From Streptomyces himalayensis subsp. himalayensis (GTDB lineage Bacteria > Actinomycetota > Actinomycetes > Streptomycetales > Streptomycetaceae): a stretch of DNA of 64,000 nucleotides. Position 1 is the first letter of the stretch, and every line of letters begins with the position of its first letter. Positions 8,106-17,184 of this stretch are shown in pieces. The position numbers were made by a program, and so were the translations under genes. Location of the stretch: the NCBI RefSeq assembly GCF_013778455.1, contig NZ_JACEHE010000025.1, positions 52,262 to 116,261 of the forward strand. The letters are read 5' to 3'. Below the pieces are notes generated by a model that was given only the letters and a program-made list of their open reading frames with translations, was not told where the DNA came from and did not search any database.

Positions 8106-9116
8106 TCAGACCGCCGGTCCCGTGCTGCCGCGTTCCACCAGTTTCGGACCGGTGACCTGGAAGTGGTCGATCGTCCTGCCCTCGACCAGTTCCCGCAACT
8201 GCTGGGCCGCCCGGGCCCCGTAGTCCACGATGTCCCGGTTCAGCGCCGTGAGTCCGGGCTCGACCAGTTCGCACAGGGCGGAGTCGTCCCAGGCCACCAT
8301 CGAGACGTCGCCGGGGACGGACAGTCCCATGTGGCGGGCGGCGCTGAGGCCGGAGACGGCCATCACGTCGTTGTCGTAGAGCACGGCCGTGGGACGCGGA
8401 TCGCCGGCCAGTACCTCGCGGGTCGCGGCGGCACCCTGCTCGCCGGTGTAGTCGGTCTCGACGGTGGTCAGCCGCATCCCGAACTCGCGGGTGACCTCCT
8501 CGAACGCGGCGGTGCGGATACGGGTGTGCCACAGTGCGCTGGGACCACTGATCCGGGCGACCGACCGGTGCCCCAGGGCGGCCAGATGCGCAAGAGCCGC
8601 ACGTACGGCCCCCGCCTCGTCGCTCCACACGGCCGGCAGGCTCCCGGTGCCGACCGGGTGGCCGACCACCAGGGCGGGCAGGCGTAGTTCCTCCAGTGCG
8701 GGGATCCGCGGGTCGTCCACCGCGACGTCCACCAGGAACACGCCGTCCACCCGGCGGCTCGCCCACCAGTCGCGGTAGACGGCGATCTGGGCGGCGGTGT
8801 CCTCGGCCAGGGTGAACAGCAACGACACACCCCGGCCGGACAGTTCGACCTGGATGCCGGAAATCAGCTGCATGAAGAACGGCTCGATGCCCAGGGTGCG
8901 CGCGGGCCGGTCGACGACGAGCCCGTACGTACCCGCCCGTCCGTCGGACAGGGCGCGGGCCGCGCTGTTGGGCTTCCAGCCGAGCTCCTCCGCGATGGCG
9001 AGGATCCGCCGGCGCGTTCCTTCGGACACGCCCGGTTTGCCGTTGAGCGCGAATGACACGGCACCCTTGGTGACTCCGGCTCGCCGGGCGACGTCTGCCA
9101 TCGTCGGGCGCTTCAC
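8106..9116 (-). CDS. LacI-family transcriptional regulator
   Basis: A 336-residue LacI/PurR protein. The N-terminal HTH reads MADVARRAGVTKGAVSFALN (6-25), then the hinge helix (PNSAARALSDGRAGTYGLVV) and a two-lobed sugar-binding domain. It is transcribed in the same direction as the sugar importer operon, 33 bases after the alpha-galactosidase stop. It is the best candidate to bind the AAACCGGTTT-type palindromes at 16.7-16.9 kb and to be released by the imported sugar. Confidence 0.92.
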   Translation of the reverse strand: MKRPTMADVARRAGVTKGAVSFALNGKPGVSEGTRRRILAIAEELGWKPNSAARALSDGRAGTYGLVVDRPARTLGIEPFFMQLISGIQVELSGRGVSLLFTLAEDTAAQIAVYRDWWASRRVDGVFLVDVAVDDPRIPALEELRLPALVVGHPVGTGSLPAVWSDEAGAVRAALAHLAALGHRSVARISGPSALWHTRIRTAAFEEVTREFGMRLTTVETDYTGEQGAAATREVLAGDPRPTAVLYDNDVMAVSGLSAARHMGLSVPGDVSMVAWDDSALCELVEPGLTALNRDIVDYGARAAQQLRELVEGRTIDHFQVTGPKLVERGSTGPAV

Positions 9117-9149
9117 TTGTGCATTCCTCTCCCTTTTGCCTGGCTCAGT

Positions 9150-10517
9150 CTAGGACGGCCACAGCAGGCGGCGGGTGGTCGCGAGCCCCCAGTCGTCGAG
9201 TGCGCGCAGGCCGTCGCCCGACGACCGCAGGCCACCGTGCGTCTCCACAGTCCGCGCCCACTCCTCTCGCCGCTCGACGCCGGGCCGCAGCATCAGGCAG
9301 TCGGGGTCGTTGGTCCACAGCCGGCCGTGCTGCCAGGCGCGGGCGCGCACATTGCGGGTGGCGTTGTGCTGGCTCGGCTCGGACGGATGCCCGCCCGGCG
9401 CCTGCCAGTACGCGGCGATGTCCGGGCCGACCCGCATGGCGTCCACGAATCCGGCGGCGGGCAGCAGCGGGGCTCCGCAGCCCACGAGGTACGAGTCCGG
9501 GCCGATCGCGTCGCGGATGATCCGCAGTGCTTCGCGGTAGGCCTCGACACCCGTCACGTCCGCGTACCGGCGGCCCTCGAGCGCAGCCGCGTACATGAAG
9601 TCGATCTTGAAGTAGGCGATGCCCCAGCCGCGCATCGCCTCGAACACCCCGCTGAGGTACGCGGCCGCGGCCGGGTTCGTCACGTCCAGCGCCGTGCAGC
9701 GGTCGCCGATCGCGTCGCCGGCGAACACCGGTTCACCGGAGGCCGGGTCGATGACCGCCCAGTCCGGGTGCTCGGCGTACAGACGGCTGCCCAGGCCGAG
9801 CAGCAGCGGGGCGGTCCAGATCCCGGCCCGCCGGCCGTGACCGCTTATCCGGCCGACCAGCCCCGGCAGGTCCGCGAACCGGTCCGACGGCAGCAGCCAG
9901 TCACCGGGCGCGGCCTGATAGCCATCATCGATCTGGACCACGCCGAACGGCAGGTCCAGCTCGTCCATGGCGTCCAACTCCGCGTGGATGTCCGCCTCGG
10001 TGACGGTGTTCCAGTACTGGTACCAGGAGCACCACACCGTAGGCGCCGCCCGCGTCAGGCGCTCCTCGGACACCCTGGCCCGGCGGGCGAACCCGTCCGC
10101 CCAGGCGCCGAGGGCAGACTGCACCGTCGCGCCGTCCTCGCCCTCCAGCTGTAGCACAGGCGCGTCGGACGAGATCCGCAGCACGCCTCCCGGCGCCGGC
10201 TCCGCGCGCACCCGCGGCACCGTCCGGTCGGCGCGATCGGCCGCGAACACGTGCACCGGCCCGCCGTCGCCGGGATCCACCGCCAGCACGCCCTCGCCCT
10301 GGAAGACACCTTCGGGCGGGGCGGCGTTGTAGTGGCAGTCCATCGCCAGTGAGTTGGCGAGCGTCGGGCGGTACGGCACGGCGGTGACCGGAAGCGAGTC
10401 GGTGACGCTCCAGGACTGCCAGCCCTCGGCGTGGATCCGGGCGGTGCCCGGGTCCACGGTCAGCGTCGCGACCGGCTCGAAACCGGTGACCGGCTCGAAA
10501 CCGGCACCCCCGGTCAC
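9150..10517 (-). CDS. GH36-type alpha-galactosidase
   Basis: A 455-residue cytoplasmic glycoside hydrolase with no signal peptide. The GH36-like signs are GWQSWSVTD near the N terminus, VWCSWYQYWN at the start of the barrel, the substrate-binding VQIDDGYQ, the nucleophile in YFKIDFMY (D306) and the likely acid/base Asp in DAMRVGPD (361-366). It removes terminal alpha-galactose or related alpha-linked sugars. The GTG at 10517 overlaps the stop of the upstream ATPase gene by 4 bases. Enzymes of this type in an importer operon trim oligosaccharides after uptake; galactomannan or raffinose-type sugars are possible. A 17-base direct repeat near the start duplicates GFEPV. Confidence 0.85.
   Translation of the reverse strand: MTGGAGFEPVTGFEPVATLTVDPGTARIHAEGWQSWSVTDSLPVTAVPYRPTLANSLAMDCHYNAAPPEGVFQGEGVLAVDPGDGGPVHVFAADRADRTVPRVRAEPAPGGVLRISSDAPVLQLEGEDGATVQSALGAWADGFARRARVSEERLTRAAPTVWCSWYQYWNTVTEADIHAELDAMDELDLPFGVVQIDDGYQAAPGDWLLPSDRFADLPGLVGRISGHGRRAGIWTAPLLLGLGSRLYAEHPDWAVIDPASGEPVFAGDAIGDRCTALDVTNPAAAAYLSGVFEAMRGWGIAYFKIDFMYAAALEGRRYADVTGVEAYREALRIIRDAIGPDSYLVGCGAPLLPAAGFVDAMRVGPDIAAYWQAPGGHPSEPSQHNATRNVRARAWQHGRLWTNDPDCLMLRPGVERREEWARTVETHGGLRSSGDGLRALDDWGLATTRRLLWPS
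10470..10504. repeat. In-frame 17-base direct repeat at the alpha-galactosidase N terminus
   Basis: GACCGGCTCGAAACCGG occurs at 10470-10486 and again at 10488-10504, an 18-base period that keeps the reading frame and doubles the peptide GFEPV. It is probably replication slippage and lies outside the catalytic barrel. Confidence 0.8.
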
Positions 10518-11494
10518 GCGGCGGCCTTCCCTTCAGACTGCAGCCAGCACAGCACCCTGTGGCCTCCGCCGAGGGCTGCCTCCGGCGGCCTGGTGGCACA
10601 GACGTCCATGGCGAACGGACAGCGCGGCCGGAACCGGCAGCCGTCACCGACCACCGTCTCCCGCCGCTCGGCGTCCCGCGCCGAGCGCGCCGCCGCACGC
10701 ACCTGCCGCGCGGCCCGGACCTCCGCACGCGTCGCTCCGGTCCTGGGCGCCGCAGCCGCCAGCAACTGGGTATATGGATGCTTCGGGTTGAGGATGACCT
10801 CGTCGCTCGGGCCGCGCTCGACGACCTGCCCCCGGTACATCACCATGATGTCGCTGGAGAAGTGCCGGGCCGTGGCCAGGTCGTGCGTCACATACAGCAG
10901 CGCCAGATCGCGCTGGCGCTTCAGGTCGTCCAGCAGGTTGAGGATCTCGAGACGGATCGACACGTCCAGCATCGACACCGGCTCGTCGGCCAGCAGCACG
11001 TCGGGCGCCGGAGCGAGCGCCCGGGCGATCGCGACACGCTGCCGCTGCCCGCCGGACAGCTCGTGCGGCCGCTTGCGCGCCACGTCCGCCGCCGGGGTGA
11101 GGTTCACCTGCCGCAGCAGCTCCGCGACAGCCGTGTCCGCCTCGGTCCCGCGCCGCGCGCGCCCGGTGGCCAGAAGCGGACGCCGCAGGTGGTGGTCCAC
11201 ACTGTGCGACGGGTTGAGCGAGGCGAACGGGTCCTGGAAGACCATCTGCACCGCGCGCCGGTACTCCTTCGCCGGCACCTTGTCCCGGCCGCCGAGCAGG
11301 ATCTGCCCGCCTGCCGGCGTCACCAGGCGTGAGAGCGCCTTCAGGACGCTGGACTTGCCGCTGCCGCTCTCGCCGACGAGGGCGAGGGTGCGGCCGGCCT
11401 CCAACGTGAAGGAGAGCTTCTCGACGGCTCGGAAGGGCTTGCCGCGGGACTGGGCGTACTCGACGACGAGATCGCGGACTTCGAGGGCGGTCAT
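10514..11494 (-). CDS. Oligopeptide/oligosaccharide ABC transporter ATP-binding protein (OppF/DppF type)
   Basis: A 326-residue nucleotide-binding subunit: Walker A GESGSGKS (about 44-51), Q-loop MVFQDPFASLNP, signature LSGGQRQR, Walker B VLLADEPVSMLD, H-loop YVTHDLA, and the C-terminal oligo_HPY extension (NPKHPYTQLL) that marks the Opp/Dpp class. The ATG at 11494 overlaps the stop of the first ATPase gene by 4 bases. It works as a heterodimer with the OppD-like partner to drive the two permeases. Confidence 0.93.
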   Translation of the reverse strand: MTALEVRDLVVEYAQSRGKPFRAVEKLSFTLEAGRTLALVGESGSGKSSVLKALSRLVTPAGGQILLGGRDKVPAKEYRRAVQMVFQDPFASLNPSHSVDHHLRRPLLATGRARRGTEADTAVAELLRQVNLTPAADVARKRPHELSGGQRQRVAIARALAPAPDVLLADEPVSMLDVSIRLEILNLLDDLKRQRDLALLYVTHDLATARHFSSDIMVMYRGQVVERGPSDEVILNPKHPYTQLLAAAAPRTGATRAEVRAARQVRAAARSARDAERRETVVGDGCRFRPRCPFAMDVCATRPPEAALGGGHRVLCWLQSEGKAAA

Positions 11495-12567
11495 GACTGC
11501 GGTCCTTCGGCGTCGGAGACGGAGCTGCGGTGTTCCGGGTCGTTGAGATGGCACGCGGCGCGCCAACCCGCGGCACCCTCGCGCGCGATGTCCAGCAGGT
11601 GAGGAGTCACCGCGCGGCAGGGCTCGAAGGCGTACTCGCAGCGGTCCGCGAACGCGCATCCGACGACCTCGCCACGCAGGTCCGGTGGCGAGCCCGGGAT
11701 ACCGCGCAGCTCGCGTCGTTCCCCGACGAGGTCGGGGAACGACCGCAACAGACCCTGGGTGTAGGGGTGCCGGGCGTCGGTCAGGCGCTCCGCCGGGGCG
11801 TACTCGACGATCTCGCCCGCGTACATCACGGCCAGCCGGTCGCTGATCTCCAGCAGCAGTCCCAGGTCGTGCGTGATGAAGATGACGCTGAAACCCAGTT
11901 CTTCGCGGAGCCGCTCGATCTCGTCGAGGATCTCCCGCTGCACCACCACGTCGAGTGCCGTGGTCGGCTCGTCCATGATGACGACGTCCGGTTCCAGCGC
12001 GAGCGCCATGGCGATCACCACCCGCTGGCGCATACCGCCGGACAGCTCGTGCGGATAGCCGTCGGCCCGGCCGGCGTCGATGCCCACCATCTCCAGCAGC
12101 GCCTTCGTACGCTCCGCCCGCTCGGACTTCGTCATCTCCGGACGGTGCGCGCCGTAGATGTCGTCGAACTGCCGCCCCACGGTGGTGACTGGATTCAGCG
12201 CGTTCATGGCGCTCTGGAACACCATCGACAGCCGGTTCCAGCGGAAGGCCCGCAGCTCCTCGCCCTCCAGCGCCAGCAGGTCGGTCTCCCGCCCCTCCCG
12301 GTCGCGGAAGACGACGCTGCCACCCGTCAACTGCGCGGGCGGCTTCATCATCCGCGTGACCGCGTACGCCAGAGTGGACTTGCCACAGCCGCTCTCCCCG
12401 GCGATACCCAGTACCTCGCCGCGCCGCAGCTCGAAACTCACGCCCCGGACGGCGCGCGTCGGGCGCTCGCCGTCGTACTCCACGTGGACGTTCTCGGCGC
12501 GCAGCACGACATCCTGGGCGGTGGAGCCCGAGGGATCGGCGGCCAGGCCGGCAACGGTGTCGATCAT
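11491..12567 (-). CDS. Oligopeptide/oligosaccharide ABC transporter ATP-binding protein (OppD/DppD type)
   Basis: A 358-residue ATPase subunit with Walker A GESGCGKS, Q-loop MVFQSAMNALNP, signature LSGGMRQR, Walker B VVIMDEPTTALD and H-loop FITHDLG. The oligo_HPY tail carries four Cys in the style of an iron-sulfur site (CAFADRCEYAFEPC followed later by C). The ATG at 12567 overlaps the permease stop by 4 bases; longer frames upstream run through the permease gene. First ATPase of the heterodimer. Confidence 0.93.
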   Translation of the reverse strand: MIDTVAGLAADPSGSTAQDVVLRAENVHVEYDGERPTRAVRGVSFELRRGEVLGIAGESGCGKSTLAYAVTRMMKPPAQLTGGSVVFRDREGRETDLLALEGEELRAFRWNRLSMVFQSAMNALNPVTTVGRQFDDIYGAHRPEMTKSERAERTKALLEMVGIDAGRADGYPHELSGGMRQRVVIAMALALEPDVVIMDEPTTALDVVVQREILDEIERLREELGFSVIFITHDLGLLLEISDRLAVMYAGEIVEYAPAERLTDARHPYTQGLLRSFPDLVGERRELRGIPGSPPDLRGEVVGCAFADRCEYAFEPCRAVTPHLLDIAREGAAGWRAACHLNDPEHRSSVSDAEGPQS

Positions 12568-13526
12568 CGGGCGGTCCCCTTCGTACGGGTACGGCGGCCG
12601 GAGCGCGGCCGGTGGACGCGCAGCCGCGGGTCGAGGACCTCGTCCAGGCCGAAGCTGATCAGTGACAGGGCGGCCCCGAAGACCGCGATGCACAGGCCGG
12701 GCGGGACGAACCACCACCAGGAACCGCCGGACAGCGCCTCGGCGTTCTGCGCGAAATACAGCATGTTGCCCCAGGTCATCGCCGACGGGTCGTCAAGGCC
12801 GAGGAACGCCAGGCCCGCCTGTGTGAGGATCGCGAAGATCACCGCGAAGATGAACTGCGAGACGATGATCGCGACCTCGTTCGGCAGGATCTCCACCAGC
12901 ACGATCCGCCAGCGCCGCTCGCCGTACAGCCGCGCCGCCTGCACGTAGTCGCGGCTGCGCAGGCTCAGCGTCTGGGCGCGCAGTACACGGGCGGAGGCGG
13001 CCCAGCTGGTCAGCGCGATGACGCCGATGGTGGCGAGCGTGCTGCTGCCCTTCACGTACGAGGCGATCACGATCACCAGTGGCAGGCCCGGGATCACCAG
13101 GAACACGTTGCTGATCAGCGACAGCGCCTCGTCGGCCCAGCCGCCGAGGAAGCCGCCGCCGATGCCGATCACGATCGACACGGCCGTGGCCAGCAGGGCG
13201 GCAGCGGCGCCGACCACCAACGACCCTCGGGTGCTGGCGATGAGCTGGGCGAAGACGTCCTGGCCGGTCTGGGTGGTGCCCAGCCAGTGGGCGCCGGACG
13301 GCGGTTGGGACAGGTCCTGGCTGAAGGCGTCGGGGTTGCCGGAGAGAAGCGGGCCGAAGGCCGCCACCAGCACGAAGGCGGTGATGATGGCGAAGCCGAT
13401 GGTGAGCCGGCGGGAGCGGCGCAGCGTCCGCCAGGCGCCGCGCGCCCAGGCGGCCGGGCCGCCGGAGGAGCCGGACGCGGGCGGAGTGGCGGTCGGAAGG
13501 GTCGAGGTGATCGGTGCGGTGGTCAT
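12564..13526 (-). CDS. ABC transporter permease (OppC/DppC type)
   Basis: A 320-residue inner-membrane permease with an OppC-like cytoplasmic N terminus, one TM segment (LTIGFAIITAFVLVAAFGPL), then the binding-protein-dependent transport domain with about five more TM segments and the EAA-type loop (AARLYGERRWRIVLVEILPN) that contacts the ATPase. The ATG at 13526 overlaps the stop of the first permease by 4 bases. Confidence 0.92.
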   Translation of the reverse strand: MTTAPITSTLPTATPPASGSSGGPAAWARGAWRTLRRSRRLTIGFAIITAFVLVAAFGPLLSGNPDAFSQDLSQPPSGAHWLGTTQTGQDVFAQLIASTRGSLVVGAAAALLATAVSIVIGIGGGFLGGWADEALSLISNVFLVIPGLPLVIVIASYVKGSSTLATIGVIALTSWAASARVLRAQTLSLRSRDYVQAARLYGERRWRIVLVEILPNEVAIIVSQFIFAVIFAILTQAGLAFLGLDDPSAMTWGNMLYFAQNAEALSGGSWWWFVPPGLCIAVFGAALSLISFGLDEVLDPRLRVHRPRSGRRTRTKGTAR

Positions 13527-14506
13527 CGGGCCTGCCTCGTACGCGGGTCGACGAAGCCGTACAGCATGTCCACCAGGAAGTTGGCCGACAGCACGGCGAA
13601 GGTGATGACAAGGAAGACGGCCTGCATCAGCGGGTAGTCGTTGTTGCTGACGGCCTGGAACAGGGTGTAGCCGATGCCGGGGTACGAGAAGACCATCTCC
13701 ATGACCAGCGAGCCGCTGACCACGAAGCCCAGGGAGATCGCGAAACCGGCCACCGACGGCAGCACCGCGTTGCGGGCCGCGTAACCGATCATCACCGTAC
13801 GGGACTTGAGGCCCTTCGCCTCGGCGGCGGACACGTAGTCCTCGGACAGGGTGGACACCATCATGTTCCGCATGCCGAGCAGCCAGCCGCCCACCGAGCT
13901 CAGCACGATCGTGATCGCGGGCAGCGCCGCGTGCTGCACAGCGGACTGGATGAACGCCCCGTTCCAGCCGATCGTCACGCCCGGGTCGTAGCCGCCGTTC
14001 CCCGGGAACACCGGCCAGATCTGGGTCAGCAGGTACAGCAGCAGGAGCGCGAACCAGAAGTACGGGATGGCGGCCAGGAAGGTGGTGGACGGCACCAGCG
14101 AGTCCAGCCAGGTGCCGCGCTTCCACCCGGCGACCGTGCCCAGGGTGATGCCGATGACGACGCTGATGACGGTGGAGACGCCGACCAGCAGCAGGGTCCA
14201 CAGCACCGAGGAGTTCAGCACCGAGGACACCGGGGTCGGGAAGAAGGTGACCGAGAGGCCGAACTTCAGCTGCGCCGTGGAGACCAGGTAGTCCCAGTAC
14301 TGGACGAAGATGTTGCCGTTGCCCAGGCCCAGCATCTTCGCCAGTGCCTCCTTCTCACCCGGGGGCACCGGGCCCTGCTGCGCCTGCCTGGCCATGATCA
14401 GCTGCACCGGGTCGCCGGGGATCAGCCGGGGCAGCGCGAAGTTGAGGGTGACCGCCATCCACGCGGCGATCGCGTAGAACCCGAGTTTTCTCAAGAGGTA
14501 CCGCAT
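13523..14506 (-). CDS. ABC transporter permease (OppB/DppB type)
   Basis: A 327-residue permease beginning with a TM segment and the OppB hallmark FALPRLIPGDPV (24-35), followed by the BPD transport domain and an EAA loop (AAEAKGLKSRTVMIGYAARN). It starts at 14506, 125 bases after the stop of the binding-protein gene. It is the usual partner of the downstream OppC-like permease. Confidence 0.92.
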   Translation of the reverse strand: MRYLLRKLGFYAIAAWMAVTLNFALPRLIPGDPVQLIMARQAQQGPVPPGEKEALAKMLGLGNGNIFVQYWDYLVSTAQLKFGLSVTFFPTPVSSVLNSSVLWTLLLVGVSTVISVVIGITLGTVAGWKRGTWLDSLVPSTTFLAAIPYFWFALLLLYLLTQIWPVFPGNGGYDPGVTIGWNGAFIQSAVQHAALPAITIVLSSVGGWLLGMRNMMVSTLSEDYVSAAEAKGLKSRTVMIGYAARNAVLPSVAGFAISLGFVVSGSLVMEMVFSYPGIGYTLFQAVSNNDYPLMQAVFLVITFAVLSANFLVDMLYGFVDPRTRQAR

Positions 14507-14631
14507 ATCCGAAAAGCTCCTTGCCGGCTCGGCCGGGGGGCCGGTGCGGTGCCGCTCCGCCCCGCGCCGGTGTCAGGAGCCGGCGAGGGGAGGAGGGCAC
14601 CGCACCGGAGTGCGGACGGGAGTGTGCCGCG

Positions 14632-16302
14632 TTACTTCACCGGCTTGAGCTGCATGGCGACCCAGCCGTTGTCCGGGGCCAGCCAGACCGACGGGGCGGC
14701 GTACGCGTTGTCCTTGGTGGGGTATCCGGTGATGTGGTTGCCGTTGAACTCGATCTCGTTCTGAGCGTTGAACAGCGGGATCAGCGGCATGTCCTTGATG
14801 AACTGCTGCTGGATCTTGTAGAAGTGCGGCTTCTGCTTCTCCAGGTCGGTGGTCGAGGCGATGGCGTCCAGCGCCGCGTCCACATCGGAGTTGGCGTAGC
14901 CGCCGTAGTTGCCGATGTTCGTGCTCTGCCCGTCCTTCGGGGCGATCCGGCTGTCGAGCAGCTGGTCGTAGTAGGCGTAAGGCACCGGCGTGTAGCCGTA
15001 GTTGCTGAGCAGCATCTCGAACTTGCCGGCGGACTGGTTGGCCACCCACTGTGCGTATGCCTCGGTGCGCACCTTCAGCTCTATACCGGCCTTGGCGAGC
15101 TGCTGCTTGGCCATCTGCGCGACGCTGATGTAGTCGGTCCAGCCGGAGACCACCTCCAGCGTGATCGACAGCTTCTTGCCGTCCTTGGCGTAGATGCCGC
15201 CCGAGCCCTTGGAGTAGCCGGCGGCCTTCAGGTACGAGGCCACCTTCGCCTCGCCGGTCTCGAACGTGGCGTCCTTCAGCGACGGGTCGAGCACCGACTG
15301 GTAGTTGGGCAGCAGCAGCGCCATCGGGTTCGTCGGGCCGGCCTGGCCGTTGTAGACGGTCTTGCTCATGAAGTCGCGGTCGAGCGCGGCGCTGACGGCC
15401 TTGCGCACGTTCACGTCCGCGGTCGGGCCCTTGTTGGTGTTCGGCACGAAGAAGGTGACCGCGAGCGGGATGTTGACCAGGTCAAACTTCTTGTTCTTGG
15501 CGAGGTAGTTCTTCTCGATGTCGGGGATGAAGGCGCCGGCCCAGTCGACCTTCCCCGAGGTGATCGCGGCGTTGGCGCTGTTGTTGCCGCTGAAGGACAG
15601 GTAGCGCAGCGTCTTGATGCTGGGTTTGGCCTTGATGTAATAGTCCTTGCGCGCCTGCAGGTCCATCACCGTGTTGGCGACCGACTTGACCGTCCAGGAA
15701 CCTGTGCCCACCGGCTTGCTGTTGAGGACGGTCTTCTTCTTGCCGTCGGGGATCTTCGACCAGATGTGCTCGGGCAACTGGTCGGCCTTGCCAAGGATGA
15801 AGTACTCCTTGGTGTACGCCGACTGCGAGAACTTCAGCGTGACCCCGTCCGTGCCGTCCGTGGTGACCGACGTGAGGGGCAGGGCGTAGCTGTTGAAGTC
15901 CTTGTTCTTCAGCGCCATCCGGAAGGTGAACGCCACGTCCTTGTTGGTGAACGGCTCCCCGTCGTTCCAGGTGGCGTCGGTGCGGATCTTGATACGCAGG
16001 GTCTTGCCGCCGTCCGCCCAGGTGTAGGACTTGCCGAGCCAGGGATTGACGTCACCGCTCTTCACCGCGTTGAACAGGAACAACGGCTCGTAGATCATGC
16101 CGTGCGTGCCCTGCTGGGCGTTCGGCGAGAACGGGTTGAAGTTGCGGGTGAAGTTGCCTGAGGAAGCCGTGACGGTGACCATGCCGGTCGCGGCGGGGCT
16201 GGCGGAGGTTCCCCCGCCGCATGCGGTGGCGGTGGTGGCGGCCAGAGCCAGTACTGCGCCGAAGGCGAGGAGACGCCGCCGGGCCACTCTCATGAGGTTC
16301 AT
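14632..16302 (-). CDS. Family 5 extracellular solute-binding lipoprotein
   Basis: A 556-residue OppA/DppA-class binding protein. The N terminus has an Arg-rich stretch, a hydrophobic core and a lipobox ending TATAC, so Cys becomes the lipidated N terminus. The mature part shows family-5 features such as the early GMIYEPLFLFN region and WNDGEPFTNKDVAFTFRMAL. In actinobacteria this class binds peptides but also cellobiose, xylo- and manno-oligosaccharides. Alpha-galactosidase and clan GH-A enzymes beside it favour a sugar. The start at 16302 has AGGGG about 8 bases upstream; an internal ATG at 16293 is less well placed. Confidence 0.9.
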   Translation of the reverse strand: MNLMRVARRRLLAFGAVLALAATTATACGGGTSASPAATGMVTVTASSGNFTRNFNPFSPNAQQGTHGMIYEPLFLFNAVKSGDVNPWLGKSYTWADGGKTLRIKIRTDATWNDGEPFTNKDVAFTFRMALKNKDFNSYALPLTSVTTDGTDGVTLKFSQSAYTKEYFILGKADQLPEHIWSKIPDGKKKTVLNSKPVGTGSWTVKSVANTVMDLQARKDYYIKAKPSIKTLRYLSFSGNNSANAAITSGKVDWAGAFIPDIEKNYLAKNKKFDLVNIPLAVTFFVPNTNKGPTADVNVRKAVSAALDRDFMSKTVYNGQAGPTNPMALLLPNYQSVLDPSLKDATFETGEAKVASYLKAAGYSKGSGGIYAKDGKKLSITLEVVSGWTDYISVAQMAKQQLAKAGIELKVRTEAYAQWVANQSAGKFEMLLSNYGYTPVPYAYYDQLLDSRIAPKDGQSTNIGNYGGYANSDVDAALDAIASTTDLEKQKPHFYKIQQQFIKDMPLIPLFNAQNEIEFNGNHITGYPTKDNAYAAPSVWLAPDNGWVAMQLKPVK

Positions 16303-16595
16303 CGGTGATCCCCTGATCGGTGGGCGGGTTGGAGGGGTGAGGAGTCGGAGGGGAGTGAGCACTCGTGGGGGGCTGGGGGGAGGCGCTGCGTGCAAGCGGA
16401 TGACGAGGTGCGGGTGGATCGCGTATGACAACGATGTCAGAACGGAATTCTCGAGCCGTGCGGAACTGACGTGGTGGTACGGCTGCGCAAGTCGTGGAGC
16501 TATGCGAGTGGTGCGGCTCGGTGGGCGCCTGTAGGCGTCCGCGACGTGCGTCGGCGGGACGGGGATGGTTGCCCCGTCACAGTCGGCGTGGGCAA

Positions 16596-16624
16596 AAATT
16601 AGAGTCCGGGTAATCCGATGTCAA
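16596..16624 (-). promoter_or_regulatory. Candidate promoter of the sugar importer operon
   Basis: On the minus strand a perfect -35 TTGACA (16624-16619) is followed after 17 bases by TAATTT (16601-16596) in one of the few AT-rich spots of the region. This would give a leader of roughly 280 bases before the binding-protein gene. Confidence 0.5.
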
Positions 16625-16689
16625 CACTTCCAAAACAAAAGAGTTCTTGATCTCGCGAAGCATCGGCGTCCTCGGCCCATACTCAACTG

Positions 16690-16697
16690 AACCGGTT
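16690..16697. promoter_or_regulatory. AACCGGTT half-operator, LacI type
   Basis: The palindrome AACCGGTT shares the core of the full operator at 16872-16887 and lies just upstream of the candidate promoter of the importer operon, a plausible auxiliary site for the LacI regulator. Confidence 0.4.
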
Positions 16698-16871
16698 TTG
16701 CTCGACCATGACCAAAAAGGGCGAGTGTGGCCGGCCGCCGACCGGCGACGGTCGGGCCCGGTGTCGTGACCTCGCCGATCGGACGAGCCCTGCGGTGAGG
16801 CGGCTACCGCCCAGGGCGGGAGGCGGGAAGTGGTAGGGGCCGCCCTCCGGGCCGGAGATGTCGGACCATCG

Positions 16872-16887
16872 CATAAACCGGTTTATG
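16872..16887. promoter_or_regulatory. LacI-family operator, perfect 16-base palindrome
   Basis: CATAAACCGGTTTATG is a perfect 16-base palindrome with a central CG, the usual design of LacI/PurR operators. It lies in the 882-base divergent space between the importer operon and the glycosidase gene. Related cores occur at 16690 and 16922. Assignment to the LacI protein encoded at 8.1-9.1 kb is inferred. Confidence 0.65.
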
Positions 16888-16914
16888 AATCTCGGCCGAG
16901 TTCCCCGCGATGTC

Positions 16915-16943
16915 TTGACGCTAAACCGGTGCAGTGGTTCCAT
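16915..16943 (+). promoter_or_regulatory. Candidate glycosidase promoter overlapping an operator core
   Basis: TTGACG (16915-16920) may be a -35 box for the rightward glycosidase gene. The operator-like TAAACCGGT (16922-16930) sits immediately downstream in the spacer, where a repressor would block polymerase. The -10 position (TTCCAT) is weak. Confidence 0.35.
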
Positions 16944-17184
16944 CGTCCCGCCGTCCGGGGAACCGCCCGGCCACCACACCGTATGCGCCGCGCAGCGAAT
17001 CACCGCCAGGCGAGGGCGGACCGCGAGTCACGGTGCGCGGCCGTGTCGCCGTCAGCTCCCCGCCTCCCCGCAACCTTCGGCCACGTCGTAGGCGCACGCC
17101 CTCGAAACGTTCCTCTCGCGTTCGAAACCCCGTACGCCCCCTGCCGTGCACCGACCACCACTCCAGAAGAAGAGGATCCCGCCC

